In this document: positions 8,432-18,500 of the stretch, piece by piece
How positions within the stretch are numbered: position 1 is the first letter of the stretch
Layout: the number at the start of each line of letters is the position of its first letter
Assembly (NCBI RefSeq): GCF_029633825.1
Contig: NZ_CP090641.1
Coordinates: 1,178,001 to 1,242,000, forward strand
Length of the DNA: 64,000 bases
Origin: Burkholderia contaminans
GTDB taxonomy: Bacteria > Pseudomonadota > Gammaproteobacteria > Burkholderiales > Burkholderiaceae
Direction: 5' to 3'
Notes under the pieces: generated by a model
What the model saw: the letters and a program-made list of their open reading frames with translations, nothing else
Databases searched by the model: none
Told to the model about the DNA's origin: nothing
Made by a program: the position numbers and the translations under genes

Positions 8432-8857
8432 GTGCAAGGCCTACCGCGCAGGATCACGCAGGCGGTGCTCTACGAAGCAATCGCCATTTCCTGCATCTCG
8501 CCCGCGATCGCAGCGATCTTCAAGCAGGATCTCGTCTATTCGGGCGCACTGTCGGCGACGATGTCGGCGATCGCGCTGCTGTGGAACATGATCTTCAACG
8601 CGCTGTTCGAGCGCTGGGAAGCGTCGCGGCGGCAGCCGGCGCGCACGCTCGGGCGGCGGATCCTGCATGCGACCGGATTCGAAGGCGGGCTGATCTTCAT
8701 TCTCGTGCCCGTCGTGTCGTGGTGGCTCGACATCTCGTGGCTCGACGCGTTCGTCGTGGACATCGGGTTGTTCGTATTCTTCTTCTGCTACGCGTTCGTG
8801 TTCCAGTGGGCATTCGATCGGGTGTTCGACGTGCCGGCGGCGACGAAGGGGTCGTGA
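8432..8857 (+). CDS. PACE-family multidrug efflux transporter
   Basis: About 141 residues with four predicted membrane helices and two copies of the bacterial transmembrane pair (BTP) unit, the hallmark of the PACE family (AceI), which exports chlorhexidine and related biocides by proton antiport. A conserved acidic residue in helix 1 (VLYEAIAISCISP) and the WNMIFNALFERWEA segment closing helix 2 are visible. GTG 8432 was chosen: it has GGAG seven bases upstream and gives the normal family length, whereas the ATG at 8333 would add 33 unrelated residues. Divergent from a LysR gene. Confidence 0.85.
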   Translation: MQGLPRRITQAVLYEAIAISCISPAIAAIFKQDLVYSGALSATMSAIALLWNMIFNALFERWEASRRQPARTLGRRILHATGFEGGLIFILVPVVSWWLDISWLDAFVVDIGLFVFFFCYAFVFQWAFDRVFDVPAATKGS

Positions 8858-8895
8858 GGTGGGTGCAAGGTACGCACCCTGCGAGGCGGGCAAAG

Positions 8896-9654
8896 TCAGA
8901 TCCGGTCGAAGTTGAACGGCGTCACGCCAGGCAAACCATCGACCCGCTGCACGTCGACACCGCACCAGGCGCCGATCATGCCGGCCATGCGGCGCGCTTG
9001 CTCGCCGTCGTTGATCCGCCCCATCAGGTCGATCGGCTGACGGCTACGAAACACGAGCACGAGCTGCGCCAGGTCGCTCTGGATCTTCACCAGCGAACCG
9101 CCCACGACCGCGCCGTCGATACTTTTCCGGCCACCGACCAGCAGGTGCTCCAGATCGCGGCACGCGTAGCTACTCAGCACCGGCTTGCGCAGCAGCCGCG
9201 TGGTGCGAATATCGATCCAGCGTTCGCCGTCGCGCCAGCAGAAACGCGCTTCGCGCAGCGGACCGGCAAACCAGCGCGCGCGCATCAGCTTGCGGCCGAT
9301 CCAGATCAACAGCACGCCCGCGCCGGCGACGAACACACCGAAGACGCCAAGCCCGAGCCATTCGTACCACGCATGCAATTCGTCACTGGTGACGCTCCCG
9401 GCAAGCAGCGGTACGCCCATCATGCAGGCCAGTCCCAACGCACTCAGCCCGAAGCCGAACGACCACCATACGAAGTGGCCCATGCGCATGCGCCGCGGCG
9501 ACAGGATCAGGTCCCGGCCGTCGGGCACGCACGCATAGCCGGCCTCGAACACCCACCGGTCCGGCGTCAGCGGCCAGATCATCATGCAGATCAAGCCCAG
9601 TGCGCCCAGCGCGACTGTGGCCCAACCCAGGATTGCTTCGACGAGAGGCGGCAT
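8896..9654 (-). CDS. Hypothetical inner-membrane protein
   Basis: A 252-residue protein with three hydrophobic segments (about 8-27, 62-84 and 96-118) followed by a soluble C-terminal half of about 130 residues containing a DGERWIDIRTTRLLRK stretch and a basic/hydrophobic pattern typical of a beta-rich domain. No family is recognised. The short soluble loop between helices 1 and 2 resembles part of the C-terminal domain, as in small PH-like membrane proteins, but this is only an impression. It is convergent with the PACE gene. Confidence 0.6.
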   Translation of the reverse strand: MPPLVEAILGWATVALGALGLICMMIWPLTPDRWVFEAGYACVPDGRDLILSPRRMRMGHFVWWSFGFGLSALGLACMMGVPLLAGSVTSDELHAWYEWLGLGVFGVFVAGAGVLLIWIGRKLMRARWFAGPLREARFCWRDGERWIDIRTTRLLRKPVLSSYACRDLEHLLVGGRKSIDGAVVGGSLVKIQSDLAQLVLVFRSRQPIDLMGRINDGEQARRMAGMIGAWCGVDVQRVDGLPGVTPFNFDRI

Positions 9655-9787
9655 AGGCGTACCCGATTGCGATCCATTGCGCTGCGCGAAACGAACGTCC
9701 GGTCCGGGTCAGTCGTCGCGATTCTGTCCTGTCCCTTTTCCGTGCGGCAAGCGGCTCCGGCTGCGCGAAGTGTGCCAGAAGCGCCGT

Positions 9788-10414
9788 TTACGCCCCGCCC
9801 GCAATTTTCGGCAATTGCCAGCCGAAGCGCACCGCCGTCATCCGCAGCGCAAAGCATGCGGCGCCGCCCAGCACGGCCGCGACGATCGGCGAACAGCCGA
9901 GCCGCCGGCACGATACGACGACCACCGCGCCGAGCAGAGCCGCGCTCGCATAAATGTCCGTGACCAGGACGACCGGTATCCGTGCAAGCAGCACATCGCG
10001 CACGACACCGCCGCCGCAACCGGTCACGGCGCCCATCAGCGTCGCAATGAACGGGTGAACGCGGAATTCGAGCGCCTTCACCGCACCCGCGACGGCGAAC
10101 AACGCGAGGCCGGCGGCATCGAGCGTCGTGAGCAGCGACGGAGAAAACGCGGCGACCCGCTCATGAAACACGAACGCGAACAGCCCTGAGGCGAACGCAA
10201 GCGCCGGATAACGCCAGTCGCTCACGGCGCTCGGCGGGCGGGCCCCGATCAGCAGGTCGCGAATCACACCGCCGCCGAGCGCGACGACGAGCGACAGCAC
10301 CATCACCCCGAACAGGTCGAGTCCGGCGCCGATCGCCGCATTGGCGCCCTCGATTGCGAACACCGCCGTGCCCGCGAGATCGGCGGCCAGCACCACTTGC
10401 TCGATGCGCTTCAT
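9788..10414 (-). CDS. Trimeric intracellular cation (TRIC) channel family protein
   Basis: A 208-residue membrane protein with seven predicted helices and the two Gly-rich repeats of the prokaryotic TRIC family (formerly UPF0126/YadS): GGGVIRDLLIG in the first half and GCGGGVVRDVLL in the second. These proteins form trimeric monovalent cation channels. ATG 10414 was chosen because the family begins there (MKRIEQVVLAADLAG). The C-terminal helix is followed by a short tail. Confidence 0.88.
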   Translation of the reverse strand: MKRIEQVVLAADLAGTAVFAIEGANAAIGAGLDLFGVMVLSLVVALGGGVIRDLLIGARPPSAVSDWRYPALAFASGLFAFVFHERVAAFSPSLLTTLDAAGLALFAVAGAVKALEFRVHPFIATLMGAVTGCGGGVVRDVLLARIPVVLVTDIYASAALLGAVVVVSCRRLGCSPIVAAVLGGAACFALRMTAVRFGWQLPKIAGGA

Positions 10415-10615
10415 GCGTAACGACAGTCGAGGTGCGGCATCATCCGGCTGCCGGCTGCGTCGACACGATTGGACGCGCCGTTCAGCCACCTGCTGCCTTC
10501 CTGCCGCCATCCGGATACATCGCGCCTGTTGCGGATCATGACCGCCTCCTTGATCGGAATCGGGCAGTCTAGCGCATCGGCCGCTCACGGTCGGGCCGCG
10601 CATGAAGCCGAATGC

Positions 10616-10659
10616 AAAAAGCCGGCGAAAGCAGGATGTGTACCCTGCTTCCGCCGGCT
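10616..10659 (-). terminator. Intrinsic terminator of the choline transport genes
   Basis: Left arm 10620-10635 pairs with right arm 10644-10659 as a 16-bp stem with one mismatch and an 8-base loop. On the minus strand it is followed by five T residues. It lies 52 bases past the stop of choX. Confidence 0.85.
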
Positions 10660-10710
10660 CGACAGCACGCCGGGCTTCCAGTCAGGACCGCGAAGCCCCG
10701 CGCACCTCGC

Positions 10711-11658
10711 TCAATGCACGCCGAGATAAGCCTTCACCGCCGGCAGGCCCGGCTTGCCGTCGAGCGTCGTCACGCCCGCGAGCCACTTGTCGAGCGCCTG
10801 CGGGTTCGCCTTCAGCCACTCGGCCGCCGCCTTGTTCGGGTCTTCCTTGTTCATGATCGGCGTCATCACGTGGTTCTCGATCGACGTCGTGAACTGCAGG
10901 TTCGACACGAACTTCGCGACGTTCGGGCAGCGCTGCGCGTAGTCGGGCGGCGTCGCCGTCAGCACCTTCGCTTCGCCGTAGTTCGGGCCGAACACGTCGT
11001 CGCCGCCGCTCAGGTAGTCGATCTTCATCTGCACGTTCATCGGATGCGGTTCCCAGCCGAGGAACACGATCCACTGCTTGTCGCGGATCGCGCGATTCAC
11101 CTCGACCAGCATCCCGGCCTCGCTCGACTCGACCATCTTGAACTTGCCGAGGCCGAACTGGTTGCCGTCGATCATCTTCTTGATCAGCAGGTTGCCGTCG
11201 TTGCCCGGCTCGATCCCGTAGATCTTGCCGTTGAGCTTGTCCGCGTACTTCTGGATATCCGCGAACGACTTCAGGCCGCCCTGGTACACGTAGTCGGGCA
11301 CCGCGAGCGTATATTTCGCGCCGGTCAGGTTCGGCGTCGAAAGCACCTTGATCTGGCCGGCCTTCGTGAACGGCTGGATGATCGGGTCCATCGTCGGCGA
11401 CCAGTAGCCGAGGAACACGTCGATCTGCTTGCTCTTGATGCCGGCGAACGTGATCGGCACCGATGCGATCGTCTTCGTCGGGTTGTAGCCGAGCCCCTGC
11501 AGCATCGTCGACGCGAGGCCCGTGGTCGCCGCGATGTCGGACCAGCCGACGTCCGCGAAGCGCACGTTCTTGCACACGGGCGGATCGGCCGCGTACACGG
11601 CCGACATCGGCGCGGATATCCCGATCCCGCACACCGCTGCGATCAATAGGCGCTTCAT
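10711..11658 (-). CDS. choX: Choline ABC transporter, periplasmic substrate-binding protein
   Basis: A 315-residue periplasmic binding protein with a 24-residue signal peptide (ending SAVYA). The fold and sequence (VRFADVGWSDIAATTGLAS at the mature N-terminus, IVFLGWEPHPMN in the middle) match the ChoX/ProX-like family that captures choline with an aromatic box; the Trp/Tyr-rich segments GYWSPTMD and GWEPHPMN are the expected ligand-binding parts. ATG 11658 has AGGAG upstream. It is the last gene of a leftward cluster with choV, choW and a GlxA-type regulator, and is followed by an intrinsic terminator. Confidence 0.9.
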   Translation of the reverse strand: MKRLLIAAVCGIGISAPMSAVYAADPPVCKNVRFADVGWSDIAATTGLASTMLQGLGYNPTKTIASVPITFAGIKSKQIDVFLGYWSPTMDPIIQPFTKAGQIKVLSTPNLTGAKYTLAVPDYVYQGGLKSFADIQKYADKLNGKIYGIEPGNDGNLLIKKMIDGNQFGLGKFKMVESSEAGMLVEVNRAIRDKQWIVFLGWEPHPMNVQMKIDYLSGGDDVFGPNYGEAKVLTATPPDYAQRCPNVAKFVSNLQFTTSIENHVMTPIMNKEDPNKAAAEWLKANPQALDKWLAGVTTLDGKPGLPAVKAYLGVH

Positions 11659-11756
11659 CTTGCTTCTCCTCAAAGTGATGTCGTTTGCTTGAATGCGGGA
11701 TCGTTTATTGAAGCCGCGCGCCGCGATCCCGGCGGCGTCGCGGACCATGGGTTCGG

Positions 11757-12755
11757 TCAGCGCCCCGGCAACCGGCGCTCGTAGCTCGGCGCGTGGCCGA
11801 ACTGCGCGCGGTAGGCCTTGCTGAAATGGCAGGGCGAATGAAAGCCGCAGACGGTCGTCACGCGTGCGATCGACGCGTCGGTCGTGCGCAGCAGGTCGCG
11901 CGCGCGCTTCAGGCGCAGCGTCAGGTAATAGTGGGTCGGCGACACGTTCAGGTACACCTTGAACATGCGCTGCAGGTGCCGCTGCGACAGCCGCACAAGC
12001 CGCGCGAGTTCCTCGAGCGACAGCGGCTCCTCGATGTTCGCCTCCATCAGCCGCACGACCTCGATCAACTCCGCGCGCGAGAAGCCGACGCGCGCATCGA
12101 CCGGAATCGGCTGCGTGTCGGTCGAGCTGCGGATGCGCTCGAGGATGAACTGCTCGGATACCTGCGCGGCCAGCTGCTGGCCGAAGCGCATGCCGACGAG
12201 GTTCAGCATCAGGTCGAGCGGCGCGGTGCCGCCGGTGCAGGTCAGCCGGTCGCGATCGACGACGAACAGTTCGTCGGCGAAGCCGACCTGCGGAAACTCC
12301 GAATGCAGCGCGGACAGGTTCTCCCAGTGCACGGTGCAGCGATAGCCGTCGAGCAGCCCGCTCGACATCAGCGCATACGCGCCCGTGCAGATGCCGCCGA
12401 GCGGCAGGCCGCGTTCGGCAAGCGCCGCGAGCGTATCGCGTGCACCCTCGTCGACCACGTCGCGGATGCGGATGCCGCCGCACACGATCATCACGTCGGG
12501 CAGGTTGGTGTAGTCGAGCGCCTGCGTGGGCCGTACCGCGATGCCGTTGCTGGCGTGCACCGGACTGCCGTCGAGCGAATAGATCGACCACTGGTAGTGA
12601 TCGGCACGCCCGACGTAGTTCGCCATCCGAAGCACTTCGACAGCGCTGGAGAACGCGATCATCGAGAAGTTCGGCAGCGTCAGGAAGCCGAAATGGGCGA
12701 GCGATGAAACCGGTGAAACGCAGGCTGCGGGCGCGACAGCAACGGCGGACGTCAC
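11757..12755 (-). CDS. GlxA-family (AraC-type) regulator of choline/betaine genes, GbdR-like
   Basis: About 332 residues: an N-terminal DJ-1/PfpI-like domain (about 20-190, with GGICTGAYAL at the nucleophile-elbow position) and a C-terminal AraC-type double HTH (about 220-315, with LARLVRLSQRHLQRMF and a second helix pair ending FSKAYRAQFG). The layout and position among choline transport genes match GbdR, the activator of glycine-betaine and choline catabolism in Pseudomonas. GTG 12755 was chosen because AGGAG lies six bases upstream; an ATG at 12824 lacks a ribosome site. It sits between choW and choX on the same strand, so it may regulate its own operon. Confidence 0.85.
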   Translation of the reverse strand: MTSAVAVAPAACVSPVSSLAHFGFLTLPNFSMIAFSSAVEVLRMANYVGRADHYQWSIYSLDGSPVHASNGIAVRPTQALDYTNLPDVMIVCGGIRIRDVVDEGARDTLAALAERGLPLGGICTGAYALMSSGLLDGYRCTVHWENLSALHSEFPQVGFADELFVVDRDRLTCTGGTAPLDLMLNLVGMRFGQQLAAQVSEQFILERIRSSTDTQPIPVDARVGFSRAELIEVVRLMEANIEEPLSLEELARLVRLSQRHLQRMFKVYLNVSPTHYYLTLRLKRARDLLRTTDASIARVTTVCGFHSPCHFSKAYRAQFGHAPSYERRLPGR

Positions 12756-12792
12756 ATCGGTCTCCTGGCGAGGAGGTTGCAGGGGGCCAGCC

Positions 12793-12854
12793 CCGCGGCG
12801 CAAGCCGCGGAGGCCGTTATCCATGTTCAGGATGAGCGGCCGGGGTCCGGCCGC
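12793..12854 (-). other. Two adjacent hairpins between choW and the regulator gene
   Basis: CCGCGGC-GCAA-GCCGCGG at 12793-12810 is a perfect 7-bp stem with a stable GNRA tetraloop, and an 8-bp stem with 3-base loop lies at 12836-12854. Neither is followed by a T-tract, so they look like mRNA-stabilising or processing structures that could set different levels of choVW and of the downstream genes. Confidence 0.45.
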
Positions 12855-12860
12855 CGGAGC

Positions 12861-13757
12861 TCACGCCTGAGCGGGCGCGGCTTTCACGCGAAACAGCTGC
12901 TTGAGACCCGAGAACAGCGGCGCCTTCACGGTGCCCGGCGCACGGCCGAAGCTTTCGGTGATGCGATCGAGAATGATCGCGAGCAACACGACCGACAGGC
13001 CGCTTTCGAAACCGAGGCCGATGTCGAGGCGCTGGATACTGGCGAGCACGTCGTTGCCGAGGCCGCCCGCACCCACCATCGACGCGATGATCACCATCGA
13101 CAGCGCCATCATGATCGTCTGGTTCACGCCCTGCATGATCGACGGCAGCGCGTTCGGGAACTGCACCTTGTACAGCAGCTGCCACGGCGTGCAGCCGAAG
13201 GCCTGGCCGGCTTCGACGATCTCGCGGTTCACGTGGCGGATCCCGAGGCTCGTCAGGCGCACCGCCGGCGGCATCGCGAAGATCACCGTCGACAGGATCC
13301 CCGGCACGCGGCCGAGACCGAACAGCATCGCAGCCGGAATCAGGTAGACGAACGCGGGCATCGTCTGCATCAGGTCGAGGATCGGGCGCACGATCGCGGC
13401 GACCCACTTGCTCTTCGCGGCCCAGATGCCGAGCGGGATGCCGAGCACGAGGCTGATGATCGTCGACGACAGCGTGAGGCCGAGCGTGATGACCGTCTGG
13501 TCCCAGAAGCCCGTCGCGAAGATCAGCAGCAGCGACAGCGTCGTGAACAGCGCGAAGCGCCAGCCCACCCGCCACAGCCCGACGCCGATGAAGATGGCCA
13601 TCATCAGCCACATCGGGATCGCCTGCAGGCCGTGCTCGACGAATGCCGCGAGCCCCTCGATCGCCTGGCCGATCGCGTCGAACGTCTTGGCGTCGTGGTC
13701 GAGCAGGTAGTGAACGGACTGGTCGACCCAGGTACCGAGCGGAATCATTTCAGACAT
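12861..13757 (-). CDS. choW: Choline ABC transporter permease
   Basis: A 298-residue inner-membrane permease of the ProW/OpuAB type with six or seven predicted helices. The cytoplasmic coupling loop EAGQAFGCTPWQLLYKVQFP (about residues 182-201) is the EAA motif that contacts the ATPase. Its start overlaps the end of choV by 8 bases, which indicates translational coupling. With ChoX and ChoV it forms a high-affinity choline importer for osmoprotection or catabolism. Confidence 0.92.
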   Translation of the reverse strand: MSEMIPLGTWVDQSVHYLLDHDAKTFDAIGQAIEGLAAFVEHGLQAIPMWLMMAIFIGVGLWRVGWRFALFTTLSLLLIFATGFWDQTVITLGLTLSSTIISLVLGIPLGIWAAKSKWVAAIVRPILDLMQTMPAFVYLIPAAMLFGLGRVPGILSTVIFAMPPAVRLTSLGIRHVNREIVEAGQAFGCTPWQLLYKVQFPNALPSIMQGVNQTIMMALSMVIIASMVGAGGLGNDVLASIQRLDIGLGFESGLSVVLLAIILDRITESFGRAPGTVKAPLFSGLKQLFRVKAAPAQA

Positions 13758-14919
13758 GGGAACCTCGCGAACGCGTGATGGCCTTCAGGATGAGCGCACG
13801 ATCGACCGAGCCGCAGTAGCAGCCGTCGTCGTCGACGACCGGCAGCGCATTCGGGCTCGCGACCACGCGCGCGACGACATGTTCGAGCGACGCATCGCGG
13901 CGGATGGATTCGATCGGGCTCACGGACGGCGTCGCCTGGCCGATCGCATCGCGCGTGACGAAGCCGCGGATCTTGCGTTGCGCATCGAGCACGAACGCAT
14001 AGTCGGCACTGCCGTTCAGCGTCGCCGCGACGTTCGCGGCATCGCACTTCGACACGATCGGCACGGCGCCCGTCTGCATCAGGTCGCCGGCCGTGAGGTA
14101 GCGGCTGGTGTCGATGCCGTCGAAGAACGCGCGCACGTAATCGTCGGCCGGGTTCGCGATGATGTCCTGCGGCGTGCCGACCTGCACGAGCCGGCCGCCT
14201 TCCATGATCGCGATACGGTTGCCGATGCGCAGCGCTTCTTCCAGATCGTGCGACACGAACATGATCGTGCGGCGTTGTTCCTTCTGCAGCTGCAGCAGCA
14301 CATCCTGCATTTCCCGGCGCTTGAGCGGATCGAGCGCGGAGAACGCCTCGTCCATGATCATCAGCGACGGGTTCACGGCCAGCGCGCGGGCGAGGCCGAC
14401 GCGCTGCTGCATGCCGCCCGACAGTTCCGACGGCAGCTTGTGCGAGAACGGTGCGAGGCCGACCTGCTCGAGCACTTCCATCGCGCGGCGCTCGCGCTCC
14501 TTCTTGCCGACGCCCGCGACTTCCAGGCCGAACGCGGCGTTCGACACCACGGAGCGATGCGGCATCAGCGCGAACGACTGGAACACCATGCTCATGTCCT
14601 TGCGGCGCAGCGCGGTCAGCGCCGAGCGGCGCGCCGACGCGACGTCGAGCCCGTCGATCATCACCTTGCCGGCGCTGGGATCGACCAGCCGGTTCACGAG
14701 GCGGATCAGCGTGGACTTGCCGGAGCCGGACAGGCCCATCAGCACGAAAATTTCGCCTTCCTGCACATCGAAGGAGACGTTGTGCACGCCGACGACCTGG
14801 CCGGTGCGCTTGAGCACATCGTCCTTCGTCGCGCCGGCGGCGAGCATGTCGAGCGCCTGCTGCGGGTTGCTTCCAAACACCTTGCACAGACCTTCGACCA
14901 CGACCTTGGGGGCATCCAT
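13750..14919 (-). CDS. choV: Choline ABC transporter ATP-binding protein
   Basis: A 389-residue ATPase of the ProV/OpuAA family. Walker A GLSGSGKST (about 62-70), signature LSGGMQQR (about 165), Walker B LMIMDEAFSALD (about 185), and the H-loop in MFVSHDLEEAL. After residue 270 two CBS-type motifs follow (one containing FVLDAQRKIRGFVT, the other NALPVVDDDGCYCGSV), as in osmosensing family members. ATG 14919 was chosen from a good ribosome site (AGGAGAAGG) and family length. It is the first gene of the leftward choline cluster. Confidence 0.93.
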   Translation of the reverse strand: MDAPKVVVEGLCKVFGSNPQQALDMLAAGATKDDVLKRTGQVVGVHNVSFDVQEGEIFVLMGLSGSGKSTLIRLVNRLVDPSAGKVMIDGLDVASARRSALTALRRKDMSMVFQSFALMPHRSVVSNAAFGLEVAGVGKKERERRAMEVLEQVGLAPFSHKLPSELSGGMQQRVGLARALAVNPSLMIMDEAFSALDPLKRREMQDVLLQLQKEQRRTIMFVSHDLEEALRIGNRIAIMEGGRLVQVGTPQDIIANPADDYVRAFFDGIDTSRYLTAGDLMQTGAVPIVSKCDAANVAATLNGSADYAFVLDAQRKIRGFVTRDAIGQATPSVSPIESIRRDASLEHVVARVVASPNALPVVDDDGCYCGSVDRALILKAITRSRGSHV

Positions 14920-15525
14920 CGAAACCTTCTCCTCGTGTAGCGGGACTCGCGCTTGTCTTAGCGTGCCTACATAGTTGCCAGAAAAAACCCCGACCTGCCG
15001 ACGAATTACGACAAACGCTTGCGCAAATACGACACGGCCGCCAGCCCCGCCGGGCGGGCCGCGGCACGCGGCGGCACCCGATTGCGGCGGCGCAATACGC
15101 GCATGTCCAGCAACGACGGGCATCGCGGGTCGGACTTGTGCGCAGCAGCGCGGCGCATATCGCGTCGCGCGTTGCGGCAAATCGCATCGGGCACGCGTCG
15201 CTTTACGACAATTTCACGTCCGATCACGCGCCGATCTGCTCAGACGAAAGCGTATCGTCTCCCCCGATAAAAAGCATGACCGTGCAAAAAACCGCGCGGC
15301 GACACCGGACGGAGCACGCCGCGATACCGCGCCAACCCGGAAATTTCGCGACAGCCGCTGTGATACATTCCCCGCCAACACGCCGATCGCGACGCAGGCC
15401 GCCACGCGGCCACCGTGGTCGGCAGCGCATGCCGGTTCGCCTGCCGGCCATGCCGATACCGCCTCGACCGGCAAACGTCCGATCGCAGGCCGATAACGAT
15501 ACGAGAGAGAGGGAGCAAAGGCGAG
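14920..15525. other. Divergent intergenic region between choV and the DUF2339 gene
   Basis: 606 bases without a convincing coding frame. It must hold the leftward promoter of the choline cluster and the rightward promoter of the DUF2339 gene. Only short GC-rich inverted repeats are visible; no clear operator could be assigned. Confidence 0.5.
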
Positions 15526-18500
15526 ATGAACTGGGCTTTTACCGCAATCGGCTTCATCGTGGGCGGGATTGCCGCATTGATCGGGGATTTCTCCGGCATC
15601 ACCGGCGCAGTGCTCGGTGCCGCGATCGGATTCTGCCTCGACAACACGCTGCAACAGCGCAAGCGCAAGAACAACGGCACGGCCCCCGGCGCGTTCGCGA
15701 TGCAGGCACCGCCCGCCCAGCCGCCGGTTCCCTTGGCCGAGCGCGTCGCGCGCCTCGAGGCGACCGTCGAGACGCTGACGCGTGAAGTCGCGTCGTTGCG
15801 CGGCCAGTTGGCCGGCGCGAAGGCCGGCTCGGCCGCGACTGGCGCGACCGTGTACACGCCGACCGGGGCCGCCTCCGCCTCCGCCTCCGCCTCCGCCTCC
15901 GCCTCCGCCTCCGCCTCCGCCTCCGCCTCTGCCTCTGCCTCGGCATCCCCATCCGCATCCTTGCCGCCTTCGGTCGCCCTGCCGCCGCGCATGCCTGCCC
16001 AGCCGGCCGCCGCACGCCCGGACGCATCGGTATCCGCATCGGCACCCGTTCCCTCCCCGTTCGCGCCGCCACGCCGGCACCGACACCGGCCGCCGCGATC
16101 CGCGCGAGCGAAACGCCTGCCGCCGCGGCGCCCGCACCGTCGGCTCCCCGCGCCGCCCAAACCGCGCGAACCCGACCTCGTCGAGCGCGCATTCCGCGCC
16201 GCGCGCGACTGGCTGCTCGGCGGCAACACGGTCGTGCGCGTCGGGATCATCGTGCTGTTCTTCGGCGTCGCGTTCCTGCTCAAGTACGCGGCCGACAACA
16301 ACATGCTGCCGATCGAATTCCGCCTCGCCGGCACCGCGCTGGCCGCGGCCGCGCTGCTCGCGATCGGCTGGCGCGTGCGCGCACGCCGTGCGGCGTACGG
16401 GCTCGTGCTGCAGGGCGGCGGCGTCGGCATCCTGTACCTGACGATCTTCGCCGCGACCAAGCTTTACGCACTGCTGCCCGTCGGCGCCGCGTTCCCGCTG
16501 ATGGTGGCCGTGTGCGCGCTGAGCGCGTTCCTCGCGGTGCGGCAGAACGCACTGCCGCTCGCGTTCATGGGCACCGCGGGCGGCTTTCTCGCGCCGGTGC
16601 TGCTGTCGACCGGCCACGGCAATCATGTCGCGCTGTTCAGCTACTACGCGCTGCTGAACGCGGGCATCTTCGCGATCGCCTGGTTCAAGGCCTGGCGTCC
16701 GCTGAACCTGCTCGGCTTCGTGTTCACGTTCACGATCGGCTCGGCATGGGGCGTGACGGCCTACCGCCCCGCGCTGTTCGCGAGCACCGAGCCGTTCCTC
16801 ATCCTGTTCTTCCTGATGTACGTCGGCATCGCGCTGCTGTATGCGGTGAAACGCGAACTCGCGCTGCGGCACTACGTGGACGGCACGCTCGTGTTCGGCA
16901 CGCCGATCGTCGCGACCGCGCTGCAGGCATCGCTCGTGAAGGACATGCCGTTCGGGCTCGCGTGGAGCGCCGTCGCGCTGTCGGCGTTCTACGTCGTGGT
17001 CACCGCGTGGCTCGCGCGGCGCCGCGACCGCCTCGCGCTGCTGTTCGAATCCACGCTCGCGCTCGCGGTGATCTTCGCGACGCTGGCCGTGCCGCTCGCG
17101 TTCTCCGGCCCGACGACCAGCGCCGCGTGGGCGATCGAAGGCGCGGCCGTCGTGTGGCTCGGCGTGCGCGAGAAACGCATGCTGCGGTTCGGCTTCGGGC
17201 TGCTGATGCAGGTTGCCGCGGCCGGCGCATTCTTCACGAGCCTGCTCGGGCCGGCCGACGCCGCCGCACTGCCGGTGCTCAACAGCCCATACATCGCGAT
17301 GCTGCTGATCGCGCTCGCCGGCCTGTTCACCGGCTGGTGGCTGCACGGGCGCGGCGAAGCGCGCGCGTGGCATGCGTGGATGCCCGAGATCGGCGCCGCG
17401 GCCGCCGCTTGGGGGCTGCTGTGGTGGGTGAGCGGCGGCCTGCACGAGATCCTCGTCTACGCGAGCCGTCACGTCGACCTGCATGCCGACCGCTTCGTCG
17501 TCGATACGACTGCGCTGTTCGCGGCCGGCACCGCGTGGCTCGCGCATGCCGCGCGCCGCCGGCTGGCGTGGCCGCTCGCCGAATGGCCCGCGCTCGCGCT
17601 GACGCCGGTGCTGGCGCTGCTCGCGCTGCGTGCGTTCGATGCACACGAGGCTCCGCTGTCGGGGATGGGCGCGTTCGCGTGGCCCGTCGCGGTCGGCGCA
17701 GGACTTGCGCTGCTGTGGCGCCAGTCGCGCGGCACGGCAGGCGCCGGTTCCGCGTCAGGCTCGGCACGCGGCGGCGCGCCATCCCTCTCCGCAGGCATCG
17801 TCGCGCCGCTGCATACGCTGATGTTCTGGACCGTGTGCGGGCTGCTGTCGCTCGAAGGCTTCTGGCGCCTGCGTGCGTACGTGCCCGAAGGCGCGTGGAG
17901 CTGGAGCGCATGGGCCTACGGTTTCGGTGCGCTGCTCCTGCTGGTGTCGGGCCCAGGCTCGCGGCTGCGCTGGCCGGTTGCGGCGTTTCCGCGCGCGTAC
18001 CAGGTATGGGGCGCGGCGCCGCTCGCCGCGCTGCTGTGGCTGTGGAGCATCGCCAGCGTGATCAGCGACGGCAACGCCGCGCCGCTTTTCTGGCTCCCGC
18101 TGCTCAACCCGCTCGACGTCGCGCAGTGCCTCGTGTTCGTCGCGTTCGCCGTGTGGCTGCGCCGCCTGAAAACGCTCGGCATCGCGTGGCATCCGCGCGT
18201 CGTCGACTACGCGGCCATTGCGACCGTGTTCCTGTGGTTCAACGCACTGATGCTGCGCACGCTGCATCATCGCTTCCACCTGGCCTACGACATCGACACC
18301 GTGCTGTCGTCGTTCGGCATCCAGCAGGTGTTCATGGTCGGCTGGAGCCTGTTCGCTTTTGCCGGGATGTGGCTGACGCGCCGCGACGGCATCGCCCGCA
18401 TGTGCGCGCTCGCGTCGCTGCCGCTCATCGTCGTGATGTGGGTGTGGACCTTCTACGCGAACTTCACGCAGGACGGCGGAAGCTGGGCGCGCGTGCCCCT

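Noticed and set aside
10711..12591. A 626-codon fusion of regulator-antisense and choX
   Set aside because: The first part is an open frame antisense or out of frame to the GlxA-type regulator; choX has its own signal peptide and ribosome site at 11658.
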